A DNA stretch of 7,605 nucleotides from Asaia bogorensis (GCA_945871455.1 CAMBXJ010000204.1:1-7605); one strand, 5' to 3'; numbered from the stretch's first letter, positions 1-6,601 are shown. The notes: generated by a model not told the origin, from the sequence alone. A program made the numbers and translations.

Positions 1-646
1 CGTCGTGCGCCTGATGCATTTCCGGGTTTGCAAAATAACAATCATTGGTGGCGACCAGGGGGATCGACAGCGCGTCGGCCAGCGCGATCATGCCGGGTTC
101 GATCGCGCGTTCCACCTCCAGGCCGTGCCGATGCAGTTCCATCGCCGTACGGCCGGGAAACGCTTCGTCGAACACTGCCAGCAGACGTTGCGCGTCCGGC
201 TTCTGGCCTTCCGACAACAGGCGCCCGATCGGGCCGGTGGTGCCGCCGGTCAGCAGCAAAATCCCGTCCGCGTGGGCCGCGATCCGATCGAACGGCAGTT
301 GCGGCTTCAGGCTGGGATCGGTGTCCAGGAAGCCCAGGGTCGACAGCCGTTGCAGATTGGCAAGCCCCGCCGCATTCTGCGCCAACAGCACGATCGGGTC
401 CGGCGCCAGACGCGGATTGTCGGTCCGGGTCAGTGCGATCTGGCAGCCGATGATCGGCTGGATGCCCTTGCCCATGCAGTACTGAGAGAATTCCAACGCG
501 CCGAACAGGTTGCCGGTATCGGTGATGGCCGCCGCCGGCATCATCGCATCCTTCGCCAGGGCGGCGATCTTGTCGGGTCTGATGGCGCCTTCGCTGAGCG
601 AGTAGGCGGAATGGGTGCGCAAATGGACGAAATCGGCGTGGGGCAT
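1..646 (-). CDS. dnaE: DNA polymerase III subunit alpha, N-terminal part (partial)
   Basis: Replicative DNA polymerase III catalytic subunit. The gene runs off the left edge, so only about 215 of the roughly 1,150 residues usual for the family are present. They cover most of the N-terminal PHP domain. Translation from the ATG at 644-646 gives FVHLRTHSAYSLSEGAI at residues 6-22, then AITDTGNLFGALEF at about 40-53, GIQPIIGCQIAL, and near the edge LVATNDCYFANPEMHQAHD. All are hallmark DnaE segments in the expected order. Position 10, where exonuclease-active PHP domains have the second His of an HxH, is Arg here, so the PHP site looks degenerate as in E. coli DnaE; proofreading by a separate epsilon subunit would be expected. 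The start is supported by homology, since the family begins a few residues before FVHLR. No Shine-Dalgarno sequence precedes the ATG. The upstream neighbour on the same strand is the PEP-CTERM gene, 179 bp away, so dnaE probably has its own promoter. Confidence 0.95.
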   Translation of the reverse strand, partial: MPHADFVHLRTHSAYSLSEGAIRPDKIAALAKDAMMPAAAITDTGNLFGALEFSQYCMGKGIQPIIGCQIALTRTDNPRLAPDPIVLLAQNAAGLANLQRLSTLGFLDTDPSLKPQLPFDRIAAHADGILLLTGGTTGPIGRLLSEGQKPDAQRLLAVFDEAFPGRTAMELHRHGLEVERAIEPGMIALADALSIPLVATNDCYFANPEMHQAHD

Positions 647-651
647 AGTGA

Positions 652-680
652 AGTGTAGGGCCTGCGCCCGATTCGGGGAA
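652..680 (-). promoter_or_regulatory. Candidate dnaE promoter, very close to the start codon
   Basis: On the minus strand, TACACT (652-657, four of six matches to TATAAT) lies 17 bp from TTCCCC (675-680, a weak -35). The -10 ends only 5 nt before the dnaE ATG, so transcription would begin at or next to the A of ATG. A perfect TTGACA also occurs at 742-747 on the minus strand, but the hexamer 17 bp downstream of it (CGCCAT) is poor. A 5-bp inverted repeat TTCGG/CCGAA (672-676 and 683-687) overlaps the -35. This is motif evidence only. Confidence 0.25.
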
Positions 681-825
681 ATCCGAAGCGGACCGGTGGT
701 CGTTGCCCCGATGCGGCGATGGCGCGGGTTGCGTGCCTGAGTGTCAACGCGATTGTGGCCATCGGCCGCGCCTGGGGTAATCCAAGGCCCGTCCAGGTTG
801 CGGATGGCCTGGCCGCGTTCGGTGG

Positions 826-1407
826 TTAGGCGGTCTTGCGACGCCGGCGCAGTGCGCCCAGGCCGACCAGGCCGAAACCCAGAACCGCCAGGGTGCCGGG
901 TTCGGGCGCGAACTGAAAATTCTCCAGGACCACGCCGTCGATCCCGATATCCTGGGCCTGAAACATTTCCAGGCGAAAGATCGAGGCGGCCGAGACGCTA
1001 AGGGTCTGGAAGTTGTTGTTGCCCAATCCAACGCCGAATTGCGTGGTGGTACCGACCAGGGTGCCACCGGTCGGGGCGTCATAGGCGTTCAGGGTAAAGC
1101 CGTTCTCGCCCAGGTCGATCACGACGATGGACGCGATGTTCACCGCGGTCGAAAACGTGGCGATCACCGGGGTCCCGCTGTCATATTTGTAGGCGTTGCC
1201 GTTGGTGGACCCGATACCGAGCGGGCCGCTGACGCCCGCCAGTCCGAAGTTGGTCTGCCAGGTGGCACTGCTGAAGGAAACGCCGAGCGCGGTGTAGAAG
1301 GCGCCGATGGTGTTGGTGGCGACGCCGTCGTCGAAATTGATCGTGGTGGCCTGAACCGGGCAGGCGAGCGCCATGAACCCCAGAACGGCGAAACTGGCAA
1401 CGCGCAT
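826..1407 (-). CDS. Secreted PEP-CTERM sorting-domain protein, 193 aa
   Basis: Predicted exported protein handled by an exosortase. Residues 1-20 form a signal peptide (MRVASF, then a hydrophobic stretch ending CPVQA), with likely cleavage before TTINFDDG. The mature part (about 21-165) is Gly/Thr/Asn/Ser-rich and beta-strand-like, resembling the jelly-roll beta-sandwiches common in this class: INFDDG, a PVIATFSTAV strand, and LNAYDAPTGGTLVGT. The C-terminus has the three-part sorting signal: APEPG at 167-171, a short hydrophobic helix at about 172-186, and the basic tail RRRRK at 187-191. Cys16 within the signal peptide lacks a good lipobox, so lipoprotein processing is less likely. The stop is TAA. 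In this family an exosortase (Xrt/EpsH) cuts near PEP and the protein is released or surface-attached, often with exopolysaccharide. No exosortase gene lies in the window. The ATG at 1405-1407 has only a weak purine-rich leader. It is probably monocistronic. The specific role of the protein is unknown. Confidence 0.88.
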   Translation of the reverse strand: MRVASFAVLGFMALACPVQATTINFDDGVATNTIGAFYTALGVSFSSATWQTNFGLAGVSGPLGIGSTNGNAYKYDSGTPVIATFSTAVNIASIVVIDLGENGFTLNAYDAPTGGTLVGTTTQFGVGLGNNNFQTLSVSAASIFRLEMFQAQDIGIDGVVLENFQFAPEPGTLAVLGFGLVGLGALRRRRKTA

Positions 1408-1468
1408 GACCTACTTTCCCCCCATAGGCTCCGGTCGGGTGACACGGCGCTGTCCCTGGCAATGCCCG

Positions 1469-1474
1469 ATTTTA
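1469..1474 (-). promoter_or_regulatory. Candidate -10 box for the PEP-CTERM gene
   Basis: Minus-strand TAAAAT (five of six matches to TATAAT) lies about 60 nt upstream of the PEP-CTERM start, in the gap after the three-gene operon. The sequence 17 bp further upstream (AAGATT) is a poor -35, so the site would need an activator or be weak. It is the most AT-rich stretch of the 1408-1682 gap. The rest of that gap holds no convincing gene. Near its operon end are a perfect CCCGGCCGGG palindrome (1638-1647) and a small imperfect hairpin (1652-1669, GCGGGAC/GTCCGC) with no U-tract, so no clear intrinsic terminator is visible. Confidence 0.3.
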
Positions 1475-1682
1475 GCCTGTTGCGACGCTCTAATCTTGTG
1501 GTGTCGTTCACACGCGGCGGGGGTCCCCTCGTCCACGCGACGGATCACGCGCACCATCGTGCAGGTTGCGGCCCGACCATCCGACTGAGCAGGAAGCGGG
1601 ACACCGCGGTTCACGCGCCGGCCCGAATTTGCGCATCCCGGCCGGGTAGGGGCGGGACAAGAGGTCCGCCGGGCGAGCGTTC

Positions 1683-3005
1683 CTAGCGGTTTGGGCAGCC
1701 CAGCGTGTAATTCCATCGCGTGGTTGGCTGGTTCGGATCGCCGGTGACTTCCACCGTCACCACCTGATCTTCCGGCGGGCTGCCGGGCGGCGGGTTCCAG
1801 TTGAACGTGATGACGCCCCGACCCGGCACGAAGCCTGGGGTTTCGGCCAACAGGCGGCCTTTGTGGTAGACTCTGATCCGATCCGGCGCCTGAAAATTCT
1901 GCATCTGCAGCGCGACTCGCCCTGGTTGCGGCCCCAGATAGTGCCGCGTTTCCGTGATCCCGCGTCCTCCACTGTTGGTTTCCTGGTTGCACGGCACCGT
2001 GTTCGGCGGCGGGGCCTGCGCGCGTTCGGGCGGCCGGGGGTCCGGACGTGGTGGTGGCGGTGGCGCCGGTGGAGGAGGTGGCGCCGGTGGAGGAGGTGGT
2101 GGTGGCGGTGGTGGCGGAGGCGGTGGCGGGGTAGGGGGCGGCGGGGCAGGGGGCTCGGGCGGTGGCGCCACCGGTGGTGGGATCACCTGCGGAATCGGCG
2201 GGGGAGGCGGCGGTTCCGGCCGCGGTGGTGGTGGTGGCTCGACCGGCGGGCGGGGCGGCGGTGGTGCCTCCGGCAACGGACACACGGCGCGCCGACGCCC
2301 CAGATCCTCCTGCACGGCGGCGAGGCGGCGGCGCAGTTGCTGCTCCCGCTCCTGCTCCCGCAGCAATTGGCGCAACGCGTCCAGGTCGCCGGGGGACACC
2401 TTGCAGGCCGGGGCCTCGGGCGCCAGACGGGCGACGATCCAGGGCGATGCCGCGAATGCTGCCCCGGCCAGAATGGCCAGGCCCAAGGCGCCCACCGCCA
2501 ACGCGGCCCACGGTAAACCGGGCGGAGGCGAAGCCGGCTGACCATCGTCCAACACGCGGATCAGCCCCAGTCCGCCGGGTGCGCCGGTGGGGGTCATGCC
2601 CCAGCCCGCCAGGACCGGGCGGCCGGCATGGGCGAACACCATCTCGAAGCTGGGAATTTCGATCGCCGCGGCGACCAGTGCCGGCAGATACCCGGACCGT
2701 GTCGGATCCCGCTGGGCCGCGACCTCGGCGGCGCGACGCAGTTCGCTGACAAGGCGTCCGATTTCCGAGCGCAGCATGGCGCGCCCGGTCGCATCCAGCT
2801 CGTCGAACCGCGCCACATCGTTGGTGGGCGCCGAGAACACGATGCTGTCGCCTTCCGGGGCCGTGGCCGCGAATAGGTCCGCGCTGGCCGGTTCGGTCGC
2901 GCCGGCCAGCAGGCCCGCCAGCACCGCCCGCGCCCCTGCGTGATCCAGGCCGCTCGGCAGCAGCACCTGGTGCGTGCTTAAAGGAACCGCGATCAGCCGC
3001 TGCAT
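1683..3005 (-). CDS. SrfA-like membrane protein with poly-proline linker and C-terminal beta-rich domain, 440 aa
   Basis: Third gene of the operon; function not known. Residues 1-140 form a cytosolic domain that aligns by eye with the N-termini of the two upstream proteins: LFAA near 44, an IVFSAP segment where the others have W-Y, then ALVAAAIEIPSF and GRPVLAGWGMTPTG at about 128-141. A single membrane helix spans about 165-187. A coiled coil rich in Leu, Arg, Gln and Glu follows (203-240), bracketed by Cys201 and Cys242. Residues 243-335 are an almost pure proline linker with 15 consecutive Pro at 293-307. The last 105 residues form a beta-rich domain with SGGRG at 345-349, RHYLG at 354-358, DRIRVYHKG, TPGFVPGRG at 389-397 and a closing WNYTLGCP, which reads like a small extracytoplasmic sandwich sealed by Cys339 and Cys437. 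The ATG at 3003-3005 lacks a clear Shine-Dalgarno sequence and may rely on translational coupling with the gene 54 bp upstream. The stop is TAG. SrfA kinship is from remembered family sequence and was not tested. Confidence 0.82.
   Translation of the reverse strand: MQRLIAVPLSTHQVLLPSGLDHAGARAVLAGLLAGATEPASADLFAATAPEGDSIVFSAPTNDVARFDELDATGRAMLRSEIGRLVSELRRAAEVAAQRDPTRSGYLPALVAAAIEIPSFEMVFAHAGRPVLAGWGMTPTGAPGGLGLIRVLDDGQPASPPPGLPWAALAVGALGLAILAGAAFAASPWIVARLAPEAPACKVSPGDLDALRQLLREQEREQQLRRRLAAVQEDLGRRRAVCPLPEAPPPPRPPVEPPPPPRPEPPPPPPIPQVIPPPVAPPPEPPAPPPPTPPPPPPPPPPPPPPPAPPPPPAPPPPPRPDPRPPERAQAPPPNTVPCNQETNSGGRGITETRHYLGPQPGRVALQMQNFQAPDRIRVYHKGRLLAETPGFVPGRGVITFNWNPPPGSPPEDQVVTVEVTGDPNQPTTRWNYTLGCPNR
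2001..2279 (-). repeat. Low-complexity poly-proline coding tract
   Basis: This DNA, read on the minus strand, encodes residues 243-335 of the third operon protein and is mostly CCN codons. It includes an exact tandem 18-bp duplication (2059-2076 and 2077-2094) and an unbroken 15-proline run (2085-2129) that uses mixed CCG/CCA/CCT codons. Codon mixing suggests selection for the protein property rather than recent slippage, while the 18-bp duplication does look like a recent slippage event. On the plus strand the tract appears as a G-rich GGTGGN array. Confidence 0.85.
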
Positions 3006-3059
3006 GGCATCGCAACCAGGTTGGGGCAGGGGGGATGGGCGGACATGACCATGCGTCCC

Positions 3060-4331
3060 CTACCGCGTTGCCGGAACGCTGAATGTGCCGACCGTCACCA
3101 GCACGCCGGGCGGCGCATGGCCGGTAAAAGTCCGGTCTGGCACGCCCGCCTGACGGATCGTCACGCGAAACGGTGACGCCGGCGGGGCGGGGCTGCGATG
3201 CATGTAGTTGCGCACCTGGACCTGGTAGGTGCCGCGCTCGGGCTCCTGCTCGAAGACGATGTTTTCCACCGGGCTGGCCGACAGCGGCAGAGTTGCGTTC
3301 TGGTCGATATCCAGCACACCACCGCAGGCGCGTCTGGTGTCGAAGGTGATGCGCAGCCCGGACGGACACAGCACGAACAGGTCCAGGTCGTTGGCATCGT
3401 CCCAGGCCAGCACGATCTGGATTCTGCCGCCGGCGGCACCCTGCTCCCGCGCCCGGTCGATGTCGGCGTTCTGGGTCGGGGGGCTGGCAGGCGGCCCCAT
3501 GGGTGGGGCTGCCTCGGCCGCCCGGGGAGGTGGCGCGGGCGGCGGCGGGCAATGGGTGCGTCGGTCGCCCATGTCCAGCATAACCCGAGCGATCTGGGAA
3601 CGCAGGATGTTTTCGCGAGCTTCTTCCCGCCGCAATTCGTCCAGCGCGGTAATGGTCTGCGGGTCAATGACGCAAACCGGCGGGTTGGCGACGAACCACC
3701 GAAACGGGTCCAGCAGGAACAGAAGCAACAGCAACGGCAGCAGCAAAAACAAGGCACTGGCCGCGGCTATGGCGCCCCAGGGCAGTACCCGCCGCACAAC
3801 CGGCGGTCCCAGGATCCGCATCGGCTGGCCGCGCGCGGCCGGGGTGGCGCGGCCAGCCAACTGCCCGATCAGCAATTCGGGTGCGGCCGGCGCGCCGATC
3901 GGGGCATGCGCCCAGGCAATCAGCACCGGATGTCCGTCCAGCACGCGCAGGCTGTCGGTCGTCGGGGTGTTCAGCGCGAGCGCGAGCAATTCCCCAAGGA
4001 ACCGCTCATCTTCCCGCCGACTTTGCCGCAGAGTGGCGATATCGCCCTGGATATCGTTGAAAATGCGGGTCAGTTCGTCCCGCGCGGCCTGTTGCTGGTC
4101 GGGCGGCAGCGAGTCCAGGGCGACTGCGTCACCCTGGCCTTCCGCATACCAGTCGGTGACGCCCCGTGCCGCGTCCGGATTGGGTTCCGCGAACAGCGCG
4201 GCGTGCGTTGGTCCGAAGCGGCGACGCAGATAGCCGGTAATCTGCTCCCACGCCTGCACGGCGAGCTGCCCACCCGTGCCCAACGCCTGATGATCGGCAT
4301 TGCGCGTGGTGGCAATCAGGCTTGCGTCCAT
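3060..4331 (-). CDS. SrfA-like membrane protein with C-terminal DUF2135-like beta-sandwich, 423 aa
   Basis: Second gene of the operon; exact function unknown. Residues 1-160 form a cytosolic domain with HQALGTGGQLAVQAWEQI near the start, LFAEP at 46-50, TDWYAEGQGD at 59-68, helical segments with LGELLALAL, and VLDGHPVLIAWAHAPIG at about 130-146. These landmarks match, from memory, the SrfA-family N-terminus (a DWYAP-like motif followed by G-x-PVL-x-x-W). A very hydrophobic Leu-rich membrane helix lies at about 183-207. A coiled coil (225-255) is bracketed by Cys220 and Cys261, and a short Pro/Ala linker follows. Residues 302-419 resemble DUF2135/YfaP-type domains: VLAWDDANDLDLFVLCPSG, a CGGVLDID strand, PVENIVF, and GTYQVQVRNY. 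The protein is probably anchored in the inner membrane with its C-terminus in the periplasm. It starts 27 bp after the protease gene ends, with a weak GGGACAGG leader. It ends at TAG, in the same frame as both neighbouring genes. Confidence 0.83.
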   Translation of the reverse strand: MDASLIATTRNADHQALGTGGQLAVQAWEQITGYLRRRFGPTHAALFAEPNPDAARGVTDWYAEGQGDAVALDSLPPDQQQAARDELTRIFNDIQGDIATLRQSRREDERFLGELLALALNTPTTDSLRVLDGHPVLIAWAHAPIGAPAAPELLIGQLAGRATPAARGQPMRILGPPVVRRVLPWGAIAAASALFLLLPLLLLLFLLDPFRWFVANPPVCVIDPQTITALDELRREEARENILRSQIARVMLDMGDRRTHCPPPPAPPPRAAEAAPPMGPPASPPTQNADIDRAREQGAAGGRIQIVLAWDDANDLDLFVLCPSGLRITFDTRRACGGVLDIDQNATLPLSASPVENIVFEQEPERGTYQVQVRNYMHRSPAPPASPFRVTIRQAGVPDRTFTGHAPPGVLVTVGTFSVPATR

Positions 4332-4358
4332 GCTGCCTGTCCCGCCGTTCCGCCGGGC

Positions 4359-6536
4359 CTAGAGCGCGTTCCCGGCCGGAGAACCGGCCGGTGGCGTGAT
4401 CGCGGGAGCGGGAGCCGGTGCCGCACCGGACGGTCCCGCGGGTGGCGCGGCACCGGGGGTTCCGGGGGACGGCGCGGCCGGCGCGCCCAAAGGGGGGCCA
4501 GCCGGAGGGGCTGCCGGGGGGCCAGCCGCGGAACCGGTGGTCGGGGGCGCGCCTGGCGGCGACGCGCCGCGCACGGACGGACTGGCGGGTGGCCCACCGG
4601 TGGGTGCAGTACTGGCAGGAGGTCCACCGGCGGGAGGTCCACTGGCGGGAGGTCCACTGGCGGGTGGTCCACCGGCGGGAGGCCCACCGGCAGGAGGTCC
4701 ACCGGCAGGAGGTCCACTGGCAGGAGGTCCACTGGCGGGTGGTCCACCGCCGGGAGGTCCACTGGCGGGAGGCCCACCGGCGGGCGGGCTGGCGGGCGTC
4801 CCACCCGCGCCGGGCGGCAACGCCGGCAAGGTCGGCAGGGCCGGCTGGCAGGTGCCCTCTCTCTCTTGCACCGGCACATTCTGTTGCGTCAGCCACGGCA
4901 GCATGCTGTCCGCCTTCTGCGCATACTTCACCCTATCCGCGACACTGGTCGCTCGGCTTACGAACGTGTTGATCCCCACCACGCGCCCGCAGGTATCGAC
5001 CAGCGGCCCGCCGCTGTTGCCGGGCGAGATGTCGGCGGAATGCGGCATCACCACCAGGCCGGTGTCCAGCCGCTGGATGGTGCTTATATTGCCGCGCGTC
5101 AGGACCAGTTCGGGCGGCTGTCCCAGGCGGCCTTCCTGCAAATCCCGCATGCCGCCTTCGACCCGCACCACGGACGCCGGATAGCCGGCCGCGACGACAT
5201 CGGTAAGCTTCTCGGCTGATCGGGTCAGTGCCAGGGGTTGCGCGCCGGAAACCGGCTGGGTCAATCGCAGGATGGCGAAATCGGGTTGGCCGGGTTCGAT
5301 ATCGCCGCCGCCGGCCGGCCGGCTTATGGCCACCAACTGGGCTTGCAGGGCGCGTCCCAGGGCGGTCGACATCACATAGATCTGCCCGGGATCGGCGTGT
5401 TCAACGACATGGGCGTTGGTCATGATCGTATCGCCGGACACGAAAAACCCGCTGCCATGCCCGATCCCTCGCGGACCGGACCCGGCCACCATGACAGTGG
5501 CATGTTCCAGCAGTTGCGCCAGGGACCCGGTGAAGGGCGGCACCGCCTGACCCTGCTGGCGCGGCACGCTCGGGGGCACCGCTTCGGGGCGAACAGGCTG
5601 ACGTTCCGGCGAGGGCTGGATTCCCAGCGGGCCTTCAGGCGTGCACACATTGGGCTGCGCGGCGGCTCGGCGAGCGCGCTCCAGCTCGCGTTCCAAGGTC
5701 TCGTTGGTCTCCCGTTGCTGGCGGATCGCGTTGCGGGTCGCCGTTTCATCGGCGATGGGCGCGGTGACCTGCCGTCCCGCCATATCGCGCACGAAATGGG
5801 CCCAGGCGGCCCAGAAGCCCAGGCACAGGAAAATCAGCGCGACCGCGATCAGCAGCGGCACCAGCCAGAACGCGCGCCCCGAACCGCCCGCGGTCCCGGC
5901 GGGCGGCGGTCCCGGCGGCCGGATCGGCGGCATGGGGGGTGTTGGCGGCGGTCCCAACGGGCCCGGGCCGGCAACAGGCGGCGGGATCGGGGGGCCGCCA
6001 AGGGATGCATTGGGGCGGGCTACGGGAGTGGCGGCGAAGAATCGGTCGTCGGCAGCAGCCAGGCGCGCGGAATAGGGGCCGAGAATGCGTCGGATCTGTG
6101 CGGCCTGCGCGGCCTCATCACCGCCGATGTCCGGGGGGGCCAGACCCCAGCCGGTCAGAACGACGCTGTCGTCCAGAACCACGATCGAGTCGGTATCGGC
6201 CAGGACCAGCGCGCGTTTTAACAGCGGGCCGGCGTCCGGATCGTCCAGCAGGGGCGTGATCGCGTCCAGATGGCGCCGCAGCCGCCCCTCGGCTTCGGCG
6301 CGGCGAGACGCCGATAGTGACGCGAGCGGTCGCGGGTCGCCGTTGCCCTGTCCATACCAACTGATCGCACCGGTGCCGCCGACGGGTTCCGCGAACAGGG
6401 TTTCCGTCTCGCCACGGCCGCGGCCGAGCAACAGCTCCGTCAGGCGATCGTGCATGGCGTGCACGGGGCGGCCCTGGAGCTGCAACGGATGGACCGTCGC
6501 CAGGTCCGTCTTCAGGAGAAATCGCGGCGCTGCCAT
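4359..6536 (-). CDS. Membrane-anchored trypsin/HtrA-like serine protease with SrfA-like cytosolic domain, 725 aa
   Basis: First gene of the operon. Residues 1-165 form the shared cytosolic domain (HPLQLQGRPVHAMHDRLTEL at 16-35, LFAEP at 47-51, ISWYGQGNGD at 58-67, VLTGWGLAPPD at about 126-136). A Pro/Gly linker (180-215) leads to a membrane helix at about 223-246 and a coiled coil at about 265-292 ending near Cys297. The trypsin-like domain occupies about 337-550 and has a complete triad: His376 in TNAHVV, Asp419 in PDFAILRL, and Ser508 in SPGNSGGPLVD. GSGFFVSGD precedes the His, as in HtrA/DegP and related proteases. No PDZ domain is visible. Cys516 and Cys563 could pair in the periplasm. 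Residues 564-725 are a Pro/Ala/Gly-rich tail with PPAGG/PPASG repeats and look disordered. AGAGG lies 4 nt before the ATG. A protease active site outside the inner membrane, N-in/C-out, is the natural topology. The substrate is unknown; regulated cleavage of envelope proteins or of its operon partners is inference only. The stop is TAG. Confidence 0.88.
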   Translation of the reverse strand: MAAPRFLLKTDLATVHPLQLQGRPVHAMHDRLTELLLGRGRGETETLFAEPVGGTGAISWYGQGNGDPRPLASLSASRRAEAEGRLRRHLDAITPLLDDPDAGPLLKRALVLADTDSIVVLDDSVVLTGWGLAPPDIGGDEAAQAAQIRRILGPYSARLAAADDRFFAATPVARPNASLGGPPIPPPVAGPGPLGPPPTPPMPPIRPPGPPPAGTAGGSGRAFWLVPLLIAVALIFLCLGFWAAWAHFVRDMAGRQVTAPIADETATRNAIRQQRETNETLERELERARRAAAQPNVCTPEGPLGIQPSPERQPVRPEAVPPSVPRQQGQAVPPFTGSLAQLLEHATVMVAGSGPRGIGHGSGFFVSGDTIMTNAHVVEHADPGQIYVMSTALGRALQAQLVAISRPAGGGDIEPGQPDFAILRLTQPVSGAQPLALTRSAEKLTDVVAAGYPASVVRVEGGMRDLQEGRLGQPPELVLTRGNISTIQRLDTGLVVMPHSADISPGNSGGPLVDTCGRVVGINTFVSRATSVADRVKYAQKADSMLPWLTQQNVPVQEREGTCQPALPTLPALPPGAGGTPASPPAGGPPASGPPGGGPPASGPPASGPPAGGPPAGGPPAGGPPASGPPASGPPAGGPPASTAPTGGPPASPSVRGASPPGAPPTTGSAAGPPAAPPAGPPLGAPAAPSPGTPGAAPPAGPSGAAPAPAPAITPPAGSPAGNAL
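4587..4787 (-). repeat. 15-bp minisatellite coding PPAGG/PPASG repeats
   Basis: About twelve tandem 15-bp units encode pentapeptides PPAGG, PPASG or PPGGG at residues 584-650 of the protease, just after its catalytic domain. A short irregular insert (TAPTGG) sits near the distal end. The unit length is a multiple of three, so copy-number change would alter tail length without breaking the frame. The units are near-identical at DNA level (A versus S and third-position changes only), which points to recent expansion or ongoing homogenisation. Confidence 0.88.
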
Positions 6537-6561
6537 GGGGCCTCTATAAAGAGTGCGCGAC

Positions 6562-6589
6562 CTTAGTGGACGCGAACGTGACGTGCCAA
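6562..6589 (-). promoter_or_regulatory. Candidate promoter of the three-gene operon
   Basis: On the minus strand, TTGGCA (6584-6589, five of six matches to TTGACA) is followed after 16 bp by ACTAAG (6562-6567, three of six). This would start transcription about 20 nt before the protease ATG, leaving room for the AGAGG ribosome-binding site (6541-6545). The same stretch superficially resembles a sigma-54 site, but the GG-GC spacing is wrong. No other promoter-like pair was found in the 180-bp gap. Confidence 0.3.
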
Positions 6590-6601
6590 GTGCTATCCCG
6601 G

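Noticed and set aside
793..812. CCAGG/CCTGG inverted repeat downstream of the PEP-CTERM stop as a terminator
   Set aside because: The stem is only 5 bp with a 10-nt loop and no T-tract; such pairs are common by chance at this GC content.
1638..1669. Intrinsic terminator after the three-gene operon
   Set aside because: The palindrome and imperfect hairpin are GC-rich but have no downstream T-tract on the transcribed strand, so a Rho-independent terminator is not supported.
1411..3552. Open frame of 713 codons on the minus strand overlapping the second and third operon genes in another frame
   Set aside because: It covers the intergenic gap and out-of-frame Pro-rich DNA. The translation is Arg/Ala/Gly-rich low complexity, while the alternative frame gives clear membrane, coiled-coil and sandwich domains.
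4587..4787. Possible CRISPR array because of regular short repeats
   Set aside because: Repeats are contiguous 15-bp units without unique spacers, lie in a reading frame and encode a regular pentapeptide.
3198..5219. Very long open frame of 673 codons on the plus strand opposite the second and first operon genes
   Set aside because: It is the antisense shadow of two well-supported genes in GC-rich DNA. The translation is Arg/Gly/Gln-rich with TGG-type repeats mirroring the proline repeats, with no recognisable domain.
6574..6591. Sigma-54-like promoter (TTGGCACG on the minus strand)
   Set aside because: The GG to GC distance is 12 bp rather than the required 10 bp, and the base pair at the correct spacing is TC.
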